18,670 nt of DNA. Source: JAUVZF01 sp964539385 (GTDB lineage: Bacteria > Planctomycetota > Phycisphaerae > FEN-1346). Each line of letters begins with the position of its first letter. Positions within the stretch are counted from its first letter, which is position 1. Made by a program: the position numbers and the translations under genes. This document shows, piece by piece, positions 1-6,815 of this stretch. Where the stretch lies: positions 1 to 18,670 of the forward strand of contig CAZIJC010000089.1 of NCBI GenBank assembly GCA_964539385.1, read 5' to 3'. The notes under the pieces are model-generated. The model was not told the DNA's origin, made no database searches, and saw only the letters and a list, made by a program, of their open reading frames with translations.

Positions 1-33
1 GCCGGCGCGCGCGGCCGCGCAGAGGCCGAAAAG

Positions 34-90
34 TTGTTAGAGTTCTAACAAAATCGAGAGAGGCGCCGGATTTTGTTAGAGTTCTAACAA
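34..90. repeat. Pair of inverted palindromes
   Basis: The 18-bp palindrome TTGTTAGAGTTCTAACAA (8-bp arms around GT) occurs at 34-51 and again at 73-90. The copies with their flanks are inverted relative to each other: ACAAAATC at 48-55 faces GATTTTGT at 69-76. The whole block can therefore form two small hairpins or one long one of about 22 bp with a 13-nt loop. It is AT-rich within very GC-rich DNA. No adjacent gene is visible, so it could be a terminator or operator of a gene left of the window. Confidence 0.8.
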
Positions 91-110
91 TCGGGTCGAA
101 AACGGCAAAG

Positions 111-216
111 CGGCGCAGCCGCCTTGGAGTGCGGTGCCCTGGCACCGTTTCCACTGCCGTTCGCGGCGCAGCCGCCTTGGAGTGCGGTGCCCTGGCACCG
201 CTTTCACTGCCGTTCA
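111..216. repeat. 53-bp direct repeat, two copies
   Basis: Two head-to-tail copies (111-163 and 164-216) differ at about three positions. Each begins CGGCGCAGCCGCCTTGGAG and contains the palindrome GGTGCC-CT-GGCACC. No reading frame looks like a gene. It is part of a repeat-only block that continues to about 360. Confidence 0.85.
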
Positions 217-326
217 AACGGCAAAGCGGCGGCAAGCCGCCGCAGTCCAAAAACGGCAAAGCGGCGGCAGGCCGCCGCAGTCCAAAAACGGCAAAGCGGC
301 GGCAAGCCGCCGGAGTCCAAAAACGG
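216..326. repeat. 35-bp tandem repeat with internal hairpin
   Basis: The unit starts AAACGGCAAAGCGGCGGC at 216, 251 and 286, with a partial fourth start at 321, so the period is exactly 35 bp. Each unit holds the palindrome GCGGCGGC-AA-GCCGCCGC or a one-base variant. There is no unique sequence between units, so this is a tandem REP-like array and not a CRISPR. Confidence 0.85.
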
Positions 327-359
327 CGGGTGGCATGGTCAGCCCGGAGGGTGACCATG
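326..359. repeat. REP-like hairpin, GGGTGGCATGG family, copy 1
   Basis: CATGGTCA (334-341) and TGACCATG (352-359) form a perfect 8-bp stem. The preceding GGCGGGTGGCATGG is shared with a second hairpin at 13758-13781, where the arms read CATGGCCACGC and GCGTGGCCATG. The two copies differ by paired changes, which suggests that the fold is what is kept. Confidence 0.7.
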
Positions 360-465
360 GTTCGGTGTGGCTGGGTGCCGTGGCCGTTGCGTTGGGCGTT
401 CCTTGTTCAGTATTTGCCGTTCGCTGGCCCATTCCGCGCGGTGGCTCTCCGTACGTGTTTAGCGC

Positions 466-587
466 TGTCATTCCGAGGCCCGCTTGCGGGCCGAGGAATC
501 TCGCCGTTGTCGTTGCTGTTTGGCCGTGCGCACAGCGAGATTTCTCCGCTCGCCCTCGCCTTTGGCGAGGGCTCGGTCGAAATGACA
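466..587. mobile_element. MITE-like palindromic element, about 122 bp
   Basis: The ends are imperfect terminal inverted repeats: TGTCATTCCGA at 466-476 and the reverse complement of TGTCATTTCGA at 577-587. Inside are two strong hairpins, GGCCCGC-TTGC-GGGCC (about 478-492) and GCCCTCGCC-TTT-GGCGAGGGC (about 552-572). There is no coding potential and no clear target-site duplication. A non-autonomous transposon or a large REP/BIME-type repeat both fit. Confidence 0.6.
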
Positions 588-623
588 TCGCTTCCAGAGC
601 ACGCTAAACCGGTACGGCTCTCC

Positions 624-851
624 TGAGCCGCCGCGCCTCGCCCCGCGTCCCTCCCGCGCCCGATTCCACTTGACCGACATAACATCGGCCAGTACTCTAG
701 ACCCGTGGCAGTCAGGGGAAGACCTCCGGGCACGGCACGTGGCCGAGTCCGGTACCGCGCTCCCGAGAATGGTAAGTGGAGACAACAGTATGACGTCCCA
801 GGAATACCGCACGGCGAGCTCCCGACGCTCGTGGCGTTCGACCTGTTATAA
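624..851 (+). pseudogene. Possible 3' remnant of an upstream gene
   Basis: An open frame without an ATG runs from the stop at 624 to TAA at 849-851. Its last part reads like protein, for example APENGKWRQQYDVPGIPHGE followed by LPTLVAFDLL. The stop lies just before the strong Shine-Dalgarno of the small ORF at 870, as in an operon. I do not recognise the family. It may be the tail of a gene lost when this lower-GC segment arrived, or a chance open frame in GC-rich DNA. The stretch 588-660 holds only a short GGCTC-TCCT-GAGCC hairpin at 616-629. Confidence 0.3.
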
Positions 852-869
852 CTGAGGAGGCGTAAATTT

Positions 870-929
870 ATGCGCATACCAATGGCCAGAAAGCAATGTC
901 TTATGAGCGGCATCGGAGGACGCCCATGA
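870..929 (+). CDS. 19-codon leader ORF coupled to the next gene
   Basis: A very strong Shine-Dalgarno, GAGGAGG (854-860), sits 9 nt before ATG at 870. The frame encodes MRIPMARKQCLMSGIGGRP and ends at TGA 927-929, which overlaps the ATG (926-928) of the following gene as ATGA. This arrangement is typical of translational coupling. The peptide resembles nothing I know, and has no run of one amino acid that would suggest attenuation. It could also be that this strong site is the remnant start of an older gene version. Only proteomics or ribosome profiling would show whether it is made. Confidence 0.4.
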   Translation: MRIPMARKQCLMSGIGGRP

Positions 930-3100
930 ACAGACGCCGGCTTCTTCAACTCGCGGGTGCAGGCTTGGCGGCCACGTCTATCCAACGGCACGGATGGGCC
1001 GCTCCCCGCCGCGATCAGGCGCCCAAGCCCAATATCGTATTCACCGAGGTCGATACCCCAACGCGGGCTGAAGAGAAGCCGGTGACGTGGAGCGAGTTTC
1101 ACCGGAACTTCCAATTCGGGCTCCATTGTACGTTGTACACACACCCCAGCCCGATAACCTGGAATCCCACGATGCATTACACGGGCCCTGACAGCCCGTT
1201 TGTCCAGTACATCCACGAAATGAGGACCTATGGTTTCAGCGGCCTTTTCCTGCAACTGCGAAGGCCGGAGGCCTATATCCCCCAGAAGAACAGCCAGGGG
1301 AAGTGGTGTATCCCGGAAGACAATATGCGGCAGATTCACGAAGCCGTGGACATCGCGACAAAAGCCGGATACTGGCTGATCATCCAAGTCAATCCCATCA
1401 AGTACGAGGACCTGCGGGATACACGCCCGTCCGCCAAGATCACCGACGAACAGCGTTATACCGACGACTGGGTTCAGATGGATTACGACGTCTGGCAGCA
1501 GGTGATCCGCGAGTTCAAGTCGTACCGCAACATCGGCTACCAAACGAACAATGAGTTTCACGGATACAAATGGGAACAGTCGCTTCCGCCGAATGACCCC
1601 AAGCATCTGACCGCGGAGCAGGCCAGATCGAAATTCATGGACTACATCATTCATAAGGGCGTTCTTGCGCACACGATCAAGCCTACGGCGTGGATCTTCT
1701 ACAGGAATAGGGGCCAGATGCTGCAGGATGCCCAGACCTGGAAGTTCCCCTTTGGGATAGATCGGCCGCCGACCGAGGACCCCTGCTACTACGGTCTCGC
1801 CCACAACTTCAATCTGGGCGACTATGATTGGGGCTTCTACGGCCTGAACGACCCGAAGTACACGGACGAGTACTTGAAATGGTGCCGGCTGAATCGATAT
1901 CCGCCGCCGAGAAAGGAGTCCGCGGGGCTTCTGACCGAATACAGGAACACCAAGTGGAAAGCCGTGGGGGCTCTCGCCGAGAGGATTGGGCTGGATTATC
2001 ACATATCACGGGTGAAGAGTTGCAAACGATTCATGACGGACTATCAGAATCTGGCCCAGATGGAGTTCCTGTTGGACGACTTCAACAAGGACAAGTCGAT
2101 CACCTGCTACGCGGACGGAGACACTTCCGGAGGCAACAAGCAGAACGGGCTTTTCAATACCAAGAAGAACAGGGCGCACGCTTACAACGTCCCATGCATT
2201 GACCAGTTCCTGAACCTGAATCTGGAGAAGTCCTATTCGCGCCAACTGAAGTTGGAAACCACCGACGGGGGGACGATCGCGCACCAACTCGGCCCTCTGC
2301 ATCGCGGGATGTACATGGTCCGAATCGGCGACAGGATCACTTTGGAGGCAAAGCCGAAGGACGGTTATCGGTTTGCCGGTTGGGCGGGTTCGGTCCGGGG
2401 CAATGACAATCCCTTGACCGTAACGGTCCCCGACAGCCATGGCGTGATATGCGCGACTTTCGGCAAGGTTGGCCAAGCGGCCCCCGCCAAGGAGATCTAT
2501 ACACTAAAGCGTCATTGGGAGGCTTATGAGGCGGTCGATTACACCTTCGCGGACAAAGCCAGGCCCGCGGGTAATTTTGCCAATGTAGTGAACCCGCTCT
2601 ACCGTCCCCTGAACCCGAAAGATCCCAAGGACGCGGTGGCGGAGAAGCAGGTGTTCCTGAAGTTCAACGTCGACAAGGTGCCGTCGGACCGGAACAGCAT
2701 TGCCTATGCGACGATTAAGTTCCGTAATTACCCAAAGGAAAAGACAAAGAGACCCCTTCGGCCTAAGATTGCGGTCTATGCAACGGATTCGACGTGGGAC
2801 AGCAGCCGATTGACGTGGAACAACAGGCCAAAGCGCGATAACAATCCTATCGCTGTGGAAGACTATTGGATCTTTCAGGAACAGATCCATTTGGAAGTGA
2901 CCGACTACATCAAGAAGTACGGGGCGGGCGTCCATTCCTTTTGTTTTATCGCAACGCAGGACCAAACCTACGGACAGGATATCGAAATCACGGCGTCCCG
3001 CGAACTCAAAACGGTCAAGACACATGACAAGCCCCTTCTGTATGTGGTCTGGGACGAAAGGGTGCCGGTTGTTCCCTGGGAAAGACAGAAGAATCCATGA
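926..3100 (+). CDS. Tat-exported protein with InlB-like and DNRLRE/CBM96-like domains
   Basis: Predicted 724-residue secreted protein. The start at 926 is preferred over 896 because GGAGGA lies 5 nt upstream and it gives a compact Tat-type signal (NRRRLLQLAGAGLAATSI). Residues 55-430 form an unassigned domain with TIM-barrel-like features (GFSGLFLQLRRPEAY near 103, QTNNEFHGY near 206). This may be a glycoside hydrolase, but I cannot assign a family or catalytic pair. Residues about 440-513 match a divergent InlB-type repeat (PKDGYRFAGWAGS, then ICATF). Residues about 525-712 look like a DNRLRE/CBM96 carbohydrate-binding module, with the typical STWDSSRLTWNNRP. Base composition is clearly lower in GC than its neighbours: hand counts give 27/60 GC at 2701-2760 and 34/60 at 1861-1920, against 42/60 at 7441-7500. 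This suggests recent acquisition. Likely role: binding or cleaving a polysaccharide outside the cytoplasm (inference). Confidence 0.75.
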   Translation: MNRRRLLQLAGAGLAATSIQRHGWAAPRRDQAPKPNIVFTEVDTPTRAEEKPVTWSEFHRNFQFGLHCTLYTHPSPITWNPTMHYTGPDSPFVQYIHEMRTYGFSGLFLQLRRPEAYIPQKNSQGKWCIPEDNMRQIHEAVDIATKAGYWLIIQVNPIKYEDLRDTRPSAKITDEQRYTDDWVQMDYDVWQQVIREFKSYRNIGYQTNNEFHGYKWEQSLPPNDPKHLTAEQARSKFMDYIIHKGVLAHTIKPTAWIFYRNRGQMLQDAQTWKFPFGIDRPPTEDPCYYGLAHNFNLGDYDWGFYGLNDPKYTDEYLKWCRLNRYPPPRKESAGLLTEYRNTKWKAVGALAERIGLDYHISRVKSCKRFMTDYQNLAQMEFLLDDFNKDKSITCYADGDTSGGNKQNGLFNTKKNRAHAYNVPCIDQFLNLNLEKSYSRQLKLETTDGGTIAHQLGPLHRGMYMVRIGDRITLEAKPKDGYRFAGWAGSVRGNDNPLTVTVPDSHGVICATFGKVGQAAPAKEIYTLKRHWEAYEAVDYTFADKARPAGNFANVVNPLYRPLNPKDPKDAVAEKQVFLKFNVDKVPSDRNSIAYATIKFRNYPKEKTKRPLRPKIAVYATDSTWDSSRLTWNNRPKRDNNPIAVEDYWIFQEQIHLEVTDYIKKYGAGVHSFCFIATQDQTYGQDIEITASRELKTVKTHDKPLLYVVWDERVPVVPWERQKNP

Positions 3101-3111
3101 TCCATGTGCTC

Positions 3112-3125
3112 TTAGCGCGAGCTAA
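3112..3125 (+). terminator. Small GNRA-loop hairpin after the 926 gene
   Basis: TTAGC-GCGA-GCTAA, a 5-bp stem closed by a GCGA tetraloop, lies 12 nt after the stop codon. There is no U-tract directly after it, so it is a weak terminator candidate. It may equally be a REP-like repeat. Confidence 0.3.
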
Positions 3126-3162
3126 ACCCACCGATTCCGGGGACACAATACCGTTTTTATAG

Positions 3163-3191
3163 TTGACGGGGCGCGGCGGTTGGGGTAGGCT
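3163..3191 (+). promoter_or_regulatory. Candidate promoter of the RAYT remnant
   Basis: TTGACG (3163-3168), a 17-bp spacer and TAGGCT (3186-3191) lie directly before the transposase remnant. The -10 is poor. Upstream, ATTCCGGGGACACAATACC (3134-3152) resembles sequence often found at the ends of RAYT units (recollection, not checked). Confidence 0.3.
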
Positions 3192-3197
3192 GGCGGC

Positions 3198-3546
3198 ATC
3201 GCACGGTTAGCGAGAGTCGTGGTTCCCGGGTATCCGCACCACATCACGCAGCGGGGCAACCGGCGGTTGCCGACCTTCTTCTGCGAGGAAGATTACGAGG
3301 CGTACCTCGCTCTTGTGGCTGAACACTGCGCCGCGTGCGGCGTCGAAATCTGGGCGTACTGTCTGATGCCCAACCACGTGCACCTCGTGGCGGTGCCGAA
3401 GACCGAGAAGGCCCTGGCCCGCGCCCTGGGCGAGGCCCATCGCCGCTACACCCGTCGCATCAATTTTCGCGAGGGCTGGCGAGGGTACCTCTGGCAGGGC
3501 CGGTTCGCCTCGTTCGTCATGGACGAGCCGCACCTGTTGGCGGCGG
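3198..3546 (+). pseudogene. Truncated REP-associated (Y1/IS200-like) transposase
   Basis: The frame reads ARLARVVVPGYPHHITQRGN at the N-terminus, then MPNHVHLVAVP (the HUH motif), RRYTRRIN (probable catalytic tyrosine) and YLWQGRFASF. This is the standard order of a RAYT. Homology stops after DEPHLLAAA at about 3546, where the 3' end of the minus-strand gene begins, so the C-terminal third is missing. The expected ATG is ATC at 3198-3200. The only in-frame alternative start nearby is GTG at 3219, and a stop lies upstream at 3186-3188. The gene has lost both its normal start and its end and is very probably inactive. RAYTs act on REP palindromes, several families of which occur in this window. 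Confidence 0.85.
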
Positions 3547-4923
3547 CTACCATCGGGGCTCGATGCGAACGAGTTGCGTGTCTTTCTTGCCGCGAAGCAC
3601 GAACAGGACGATCTCGTTCGGCTTCTTGGTGACCTCGGCCCGGAAGATCTTCTTGAACTCGGCCAGCGTGGCGGTGTCCTGATCGTGGACCTTCTTGATG
3701 ATGTCTCCCGGGCGCAGGCCTCCGTCGTAGGCCCATCCGGCGGGTTTGAGGAACACGACGACGACACCGGTCTCTGAGGCGGGCAGTTCCCTGGCAACGC
3801 GGTCGGTGAGCACCATCTCGCGTACGGTGAGTCCGAACTTCTCGTCGTTGAATCGTTGGGCCTCGGCCGCCGTCTTCGGCATGGGAGCGAGCGTGACCTT
3901 GATCTTGCTAAGTTTGCCGGCCCGCCAGACCTCCAGTTCGAGCGTCTCTCCGACCTTGCTTTCGCGGATGGTGTTGGAGAAGTTCTCGACGAGTTGCCCC
4001 TCGGTGCCGGTGATGTTCTTGCCGCCCACGGCCAGGAGAATGTCCTCTGCCTTGATGGCGGCCTTCTCGGCGGGGCTGTTCTCGATGACCTGTCCGACGA
4101 CCACACCTCGCCGGTCGCCGAGTTTGAAGTACTCTGCCAGGTCTTTGGTAACGGGCGTCAGCGTCTGGACGCCCAGCCAGGGCTGCTTGACGGCCTTGCC
4201 GCCCTTCGGCGGGTTCTTGATGCGTTTGATGAACCGCTCGGTGGGCCACAGGACCTGGGCGAGCGACAATTTCGGCCGGGCGTTGGACCCCCGGTTGAGG
4301 CGGACGAGGCCGACCACGCCCACGGCCTTCGCGTCGAGCGTCAGGATGGGGGTTCCCGGCGACCCGAGCCCCTTGGCGCAGATGTAGGTGGTGACGGGCT
4401 GATCGACCTGGGCCGAGATGCGCGTCAGTTGAAAGACGCGCTCGTAGCCGTCCGGTTCGCCGAGGTTGGTGACCGAGACGACCGGATCGCCCACCTGGAC
4501 ACGGGTCTTCTCGTCGAACGCCAGGGGCGGAAGGGCGGGCGCGGCCGGGTCGGTCACCTTGACGAAGGCCAGTTGGGCCAGGTCGTCCTTGCCGAGGTAC
4601 TCGGCCTCGTACGGCGTCGGGTCGTCGCCGGTGGCCACGATAACCTTGAAGTCCTTGAACTGCGTCTGGGCGACGTGCGGCGGGATAACGATGCTGTGAA
4701 ACATGACCACGTTGCCGCTGCCGACAACCGTGCCGAGCACATAGGCTTCGGCCTTCGTGCCGTCGTCGCGTGCGATGTGGAAGGAGACGATGACGGTCGA
4801 GGGCTCCACGACCTTGCGGACCGCCCGGATCTGCTCGGCGGTGCTGTCGGCGCGGGCGGGGGCGGCAACAAGGCAGGCGGCAAGCGCGGCGATACACAAC
4901 CTGGCGACGGTGCGGTAAGGCAT
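3547..4923 (-). CDS. HtrA-like PDZ protein with degenerate protease domain
   Basis: Predicted 458-residue secreted protein. The start at 4923 follows AGGAGG with 6-nt spacing and begins a clear signal peptide (MPYRTVARLCIAALAACLVA, cleavage near ARA-DS). Residues about 30-235 keep the trypsin-like HtrA fold. A DDLAQLAFVKV segment sits at the catalytic Asp position (about 113-114). The usual GNSGGP is replaced by GLGSPGTPIL (185-194), so the nucleophilic Ser is missing, and the LTNxHV histidine motif is not recognisable. Two PDZ domains follow (about 248-345 and 363-455). It is probably a non-catalytic partner or chaperone. It lies 55 bp downstream of the intact HtrA-like gene on the same strand and may be co-transcribed. 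Its stop codon lies at the junction with the truncated RAYT. Confidence 0.85.
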   Translation of the reverse strand: MPYRTVARLCIAALAACLVAAPARADSTAEQIRAVRKVVEPSTVIVSFHIARDDGTKAEAYVLGTVVGSGNVVMFHSIVIPPHVAQTQFKDFKVIVATGDDPTPYEAEYLGKDDLAQLAFVKVTDPAAPALPPLAFDEKTRVQVGDPVVSVTNLGEPDGYERVFQLTRISAQVDQPVTTYICAKGLGSPGTPILTLDAKAVGVVGLVRLNRGSNARPKLSLAQVLWPTERFIKRIKNPPKGGKAVKQPWLGVQTLTPVTKDLAEYFKLGDRRGVVVGQVIENSPAEKAAIKAEDILLAVGGKNITGTEGQLVENFSNTIRESKVGETLELEVWRAGKLSKIKVTLAPMPKTAAEAQRFNDEKFGLTVREMVLTDRVARELPASETGVVVVFLKPAGWAYDGGLRPGDIIKKVHDQDTATLAEFKKIFRAEVTKKPNEIVLFVLRGKKDTQLVRIEPRW

Positions 4924-4949
4924 GAAGGGCCTCCTGGTTTGAGAATACG

Positions 4950-4973
4950 CGCCGGGCAAGCCCGGCGGCTAAC
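4950..4973 (-). repeat. GTTAG-type REP hairpin between the two HtrA-like genes
   Basis: On the minus strand it reads GTTAGCCGCCGGGCTTGCCC plus GGCG, with 8-bp perfect arms CGCCGGGC and GCCCGGCG. Two copies of the same family lie at 12658-12722. The copy here differs from those by one base in each arm, and the pair is kept. It sits in the 55-bp gap between two co-directional genes and could modulate or stabilise the transcript. Confidence 0.75.
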
Positions 4974-4978
4974 GTCGG

Positions 4979-6433
4979 CTATTTCGCCTTCCCGACAGAG
5001 GTCTTCTCAGGCGACTGTTTCTTGGGCTCCGTCTTCGGGGGCTTCTTGTCATCGGCGTAGTCGAGTCTCAGCAGGACCGGCAGCACCCCCTGGCCGCGAC
5101 GCACGCGCAACAGGACCATCTTCTCCCTTTTCTTGACGGCGGCGTTGTACTGGCGCCGGAGGTCGCCGGCATTGCGGACGTCAACCTCGCCGGCACGGAC
5201 GATGATGTCTTGCTTCTTGACGCCCGCGCGTTCGGCGGGCTCGCCGCGACGGACGCCCGTGACGTAAACGCCTTTGGTGGTGGGCAGTTTTTCGCGCTGG
5301 GCGAGGCGGTCGGTGATGTCCTGTCCCACGAGGCCCCATTTCGGGAAGTTCTCTTCTTTGCCGCGGACGGTGGTCAGTTCCTGCGTGACGATCTCGACGG
5401 AGCGGACCTGGCCGGCGCGTTTGAGTTTCACCTTGACCTTCGCCCCGACGGGCATCCGTGCCACGCGGCGGCGAAGGTCGAACAACTGCTCCGGGTACCG
5501 CCCCTGGACCTTCCGGCCGCCGTAGGCCAGCAGGACGTCCTGTGGCTGGATGCCGGCCTTTGCGGCGGGCCCGTCTGCCTCGACGCTCGATACGACCGCG
5601 CCCTCGGTCTTGCCGACATCGAAGAAGGTCTCCAGGTCCTGGAGCGGCTGCAGCACCAGCCCGATGGTGCTGCGCGTGACTTTGCCCTTCTCCAGGATCT
5701 GGCGCACCACCTCCTTCGCAACGTTGATGGGCACGGCAAAGCCCAGGTCGTTGCCGCCGCCGCGCGTGTTGATGCCGACGACGTCGCCGTGGTAATTGAT
5801 GAGCGGCCCGCCCGAGTTCCCCGGGTTGATGGCGGCGTCGGTCTGTAGCCACGTGTTAAACAGGCCCGTCTCGAAGCCGGCCGGCGTCTCCAGGCCGGTG
5901 CCGAGGATGCGGTCGCGGCAGGAGATGATGCCGGCGGAGATGGAGCGCGAGAGTCCGAAGGGGCTTCCGATGGCCAGGACGCTGTCGCCCTCCTCGACGG
6001 AGTCGGAGTCGCCCAACCGGGCGTGTTGGAACGTCAGCGCTTTCTCCTTCACCTCGTCGAGGTCGAGTTGGATGACCGCCAGGTCGGTCCAGGGGTCGCC
6101 GCCGATGAGTGTGGCCTTGACGCGTTCCTTGTTGAAGAGGATGCAGGTGAGTTCATCGGCGCGGCCGGCCACGTGGAAGTTCGTGAGGATGTGTCCTTGG
6201 GTGTCGAAAATGACGCCCGACCCGCTGCCGCCCCGCCGCCGCTTCTTGCCGCCTACGAACTCCGCCCGCCTCGCGTCCACCCGGACCGTGGCCGGATACA
6301 CGCGGTCGCGGGCCAGTTTCGTGGCCACCTCGAGGCTGACGTAAGCGGAGGCGGCCCCATACTGCGGCCCGCAGCCGCCCAGCGTCAGCGCCGCCGCCGA
6401 GACCACCACCGCTGCTGCAAGTGCACGCGTCAC
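4979..6433 (-). CDS. HtrA/DegP-like serine protease, lipoprotein, two PDZ domains
   Basis: Predicted 484-residue S1C protease. Translation starts at GTG 6433. The N-terminus is a lipoprotein signal with lipobox LGGC (Cys21), so it is probably membrane-anchored on the periplasmic side. The catalytic triad is complete: His87 in LTNFHVAG, Asp117 in DPWTDLAVIQL, and Ser207 in NPGNSGGPLI. PDZ domains lie at about 255-345 and 365-455, and the tail (about 462-484) is Lys/Pro-rich. A basic KKRRRGG patch (63-69) precedes the protease core. HtrA proteins degrade or refold damaged envelope proteins. The gene is followed by a catalytically dead-looking paralogue, so the pair may act together. A tandem REP block fills its upstream region, and no clear promoter was seen. 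Confidence 0.92.
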   Translation of the reverse strand: MTRALAAAVVVSAAALTLGGCGPQYGAASAYVSLEVATKLARDRVYPATVRVDARRAEFVGGKKRRRGGSGSGVIFDTQGHILTNFHVAGRADELTCILFNKERVKATLIGGDPWTDLAVIQLDLDEVKEKALTFQHARLGDSDSVEEGDSVLAIGSPFGLSRSISAGIISCRDRILGTGLETPAGFETGLFNTWLQTDAAINPGNSGGPLINYHGDVVGINTRGGGNDLGFAVPINVAKEVVRQILEKGKVTRSTIGLVLQPLQDLETFFDVGKTEGAVVSSVEADGPAAKAGIQPQDVLLAYGGRKVQGRYPEQLFDLRRRVARMPVGAKVKVKLKRAGQVRSVEIVTQELTTVRGKEENFPKWGLVGQDITDRLAQREKLPTTKGVYVTGVRRGEPAERAGVKKQDIIVRAGEVDVRNAGDLRRQYNAAVKKREKMVLLRVRRGQGVLPVLLRLDYADDKKPPKTEPKKQSPEKTSVGKAK

Positions 6434-6563
6434 CCTTCGGCCCTTTCCTCAAGCAACGACACGCGCTCAAGTGTACGCCAGAGGGCCGCCGTTCCGCAAG
6501 GGCGCTTTTGTGGGAACGCATCCCCGGGCGTGGTAACGATTTCCGGCAGGGCCGGCCGCTTAC

Positions 6564-6679
6564 TGACGTGCGCGGCTAGTTCGCGTGCCCGAATAGCCGC
6601 GAGCGTCAGCGAGCGGGGACCTGACGTGCGCGGCTAGTTCGCGTGCCTGACTAGCCGCGAGCGTCAGCGAGCGGGGACC
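6564..6679. repeat. Two tandem 58-bp BIME-like units
   Basis: Two near-identical 58-bp units start at 6564 and 6622. Each has the arms CGCGGCTAG and CTAGCCGCG (one base shorter in the first copy), then the REP palindrome AGCCGCGAGCGTCAGCGAGC ending GG (6595-6616, 6653-6674). The REP part is the same family as the copies at 17101-17174 and 18416-18572, with CA changed to TC at the loop. The block lies between the divergent HtrA-like and metB genes. The rest of the 6434-6815 gap shows no gene. Confidence 0.85.
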
Positions 6680-6746
6680 TGACGCCAAGTTGCATCGTGC
6701 CGGAAATTGCTGCCACGCCCCGGCGAACTGCCGTCGCGCGGAACCA

Positions 6747-6775
6747 TTGACGGGGCGAGCGGCAACGGGTAACCT
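6747..6775 (+). promoter_or_regulatory. Weak candidate promoter for metB
   Basis: TTGACG (6747-6752), a 17-bp spacer and TAACCT (6770-6775) lie about 40 bp before the start codon. The -10 matches the consensus at only three positions. No SAM riboswitch or other known leader fold was recognised in the gap. Confidence 0.3.
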
Positions 6776-6815
6776 GAAGATCAGGGTATCGGACACCAGA
6801 GAAAACGGAGCCGCA

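Noticed and set aside
216..326. 35-bp repeats resembling a CRISPR array
   Set aside because: The units are directly adjacent with no spacers, and no cas gene is present.
129..626. Small open frames in the left repeat block
   Set aside because: They read repeat units (for example GKAAASRR) and carry no protein-like signal.
844..852. Extended -10 like TGTTATAAC before the leader ORF
   Set aside because: Transcription would start inside the Shine-Dalgarno at 854-860, so it cannot serve the following ORFs. It also covers the end of the upstream frame.
3856..5136. Long plus-strand open frames opposite the HtrA-like genes, and similar ones at 407-2002 (-), 8312-9772 (+), 9892-11451 (+), 13759-15393 (+), 17317-18387 (+)
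   Set aside because: They are antisense to genes with clear domains, lack recognisable motifs, and arise from strong GC bias at third positions.
6680..6815. Possible SAM-type riboswitch before metB
   Set aside because: Only a 5-bp hairpin CCTGA-AGA-TCAGG is seen. No conserved riboswitch core can be recognised.
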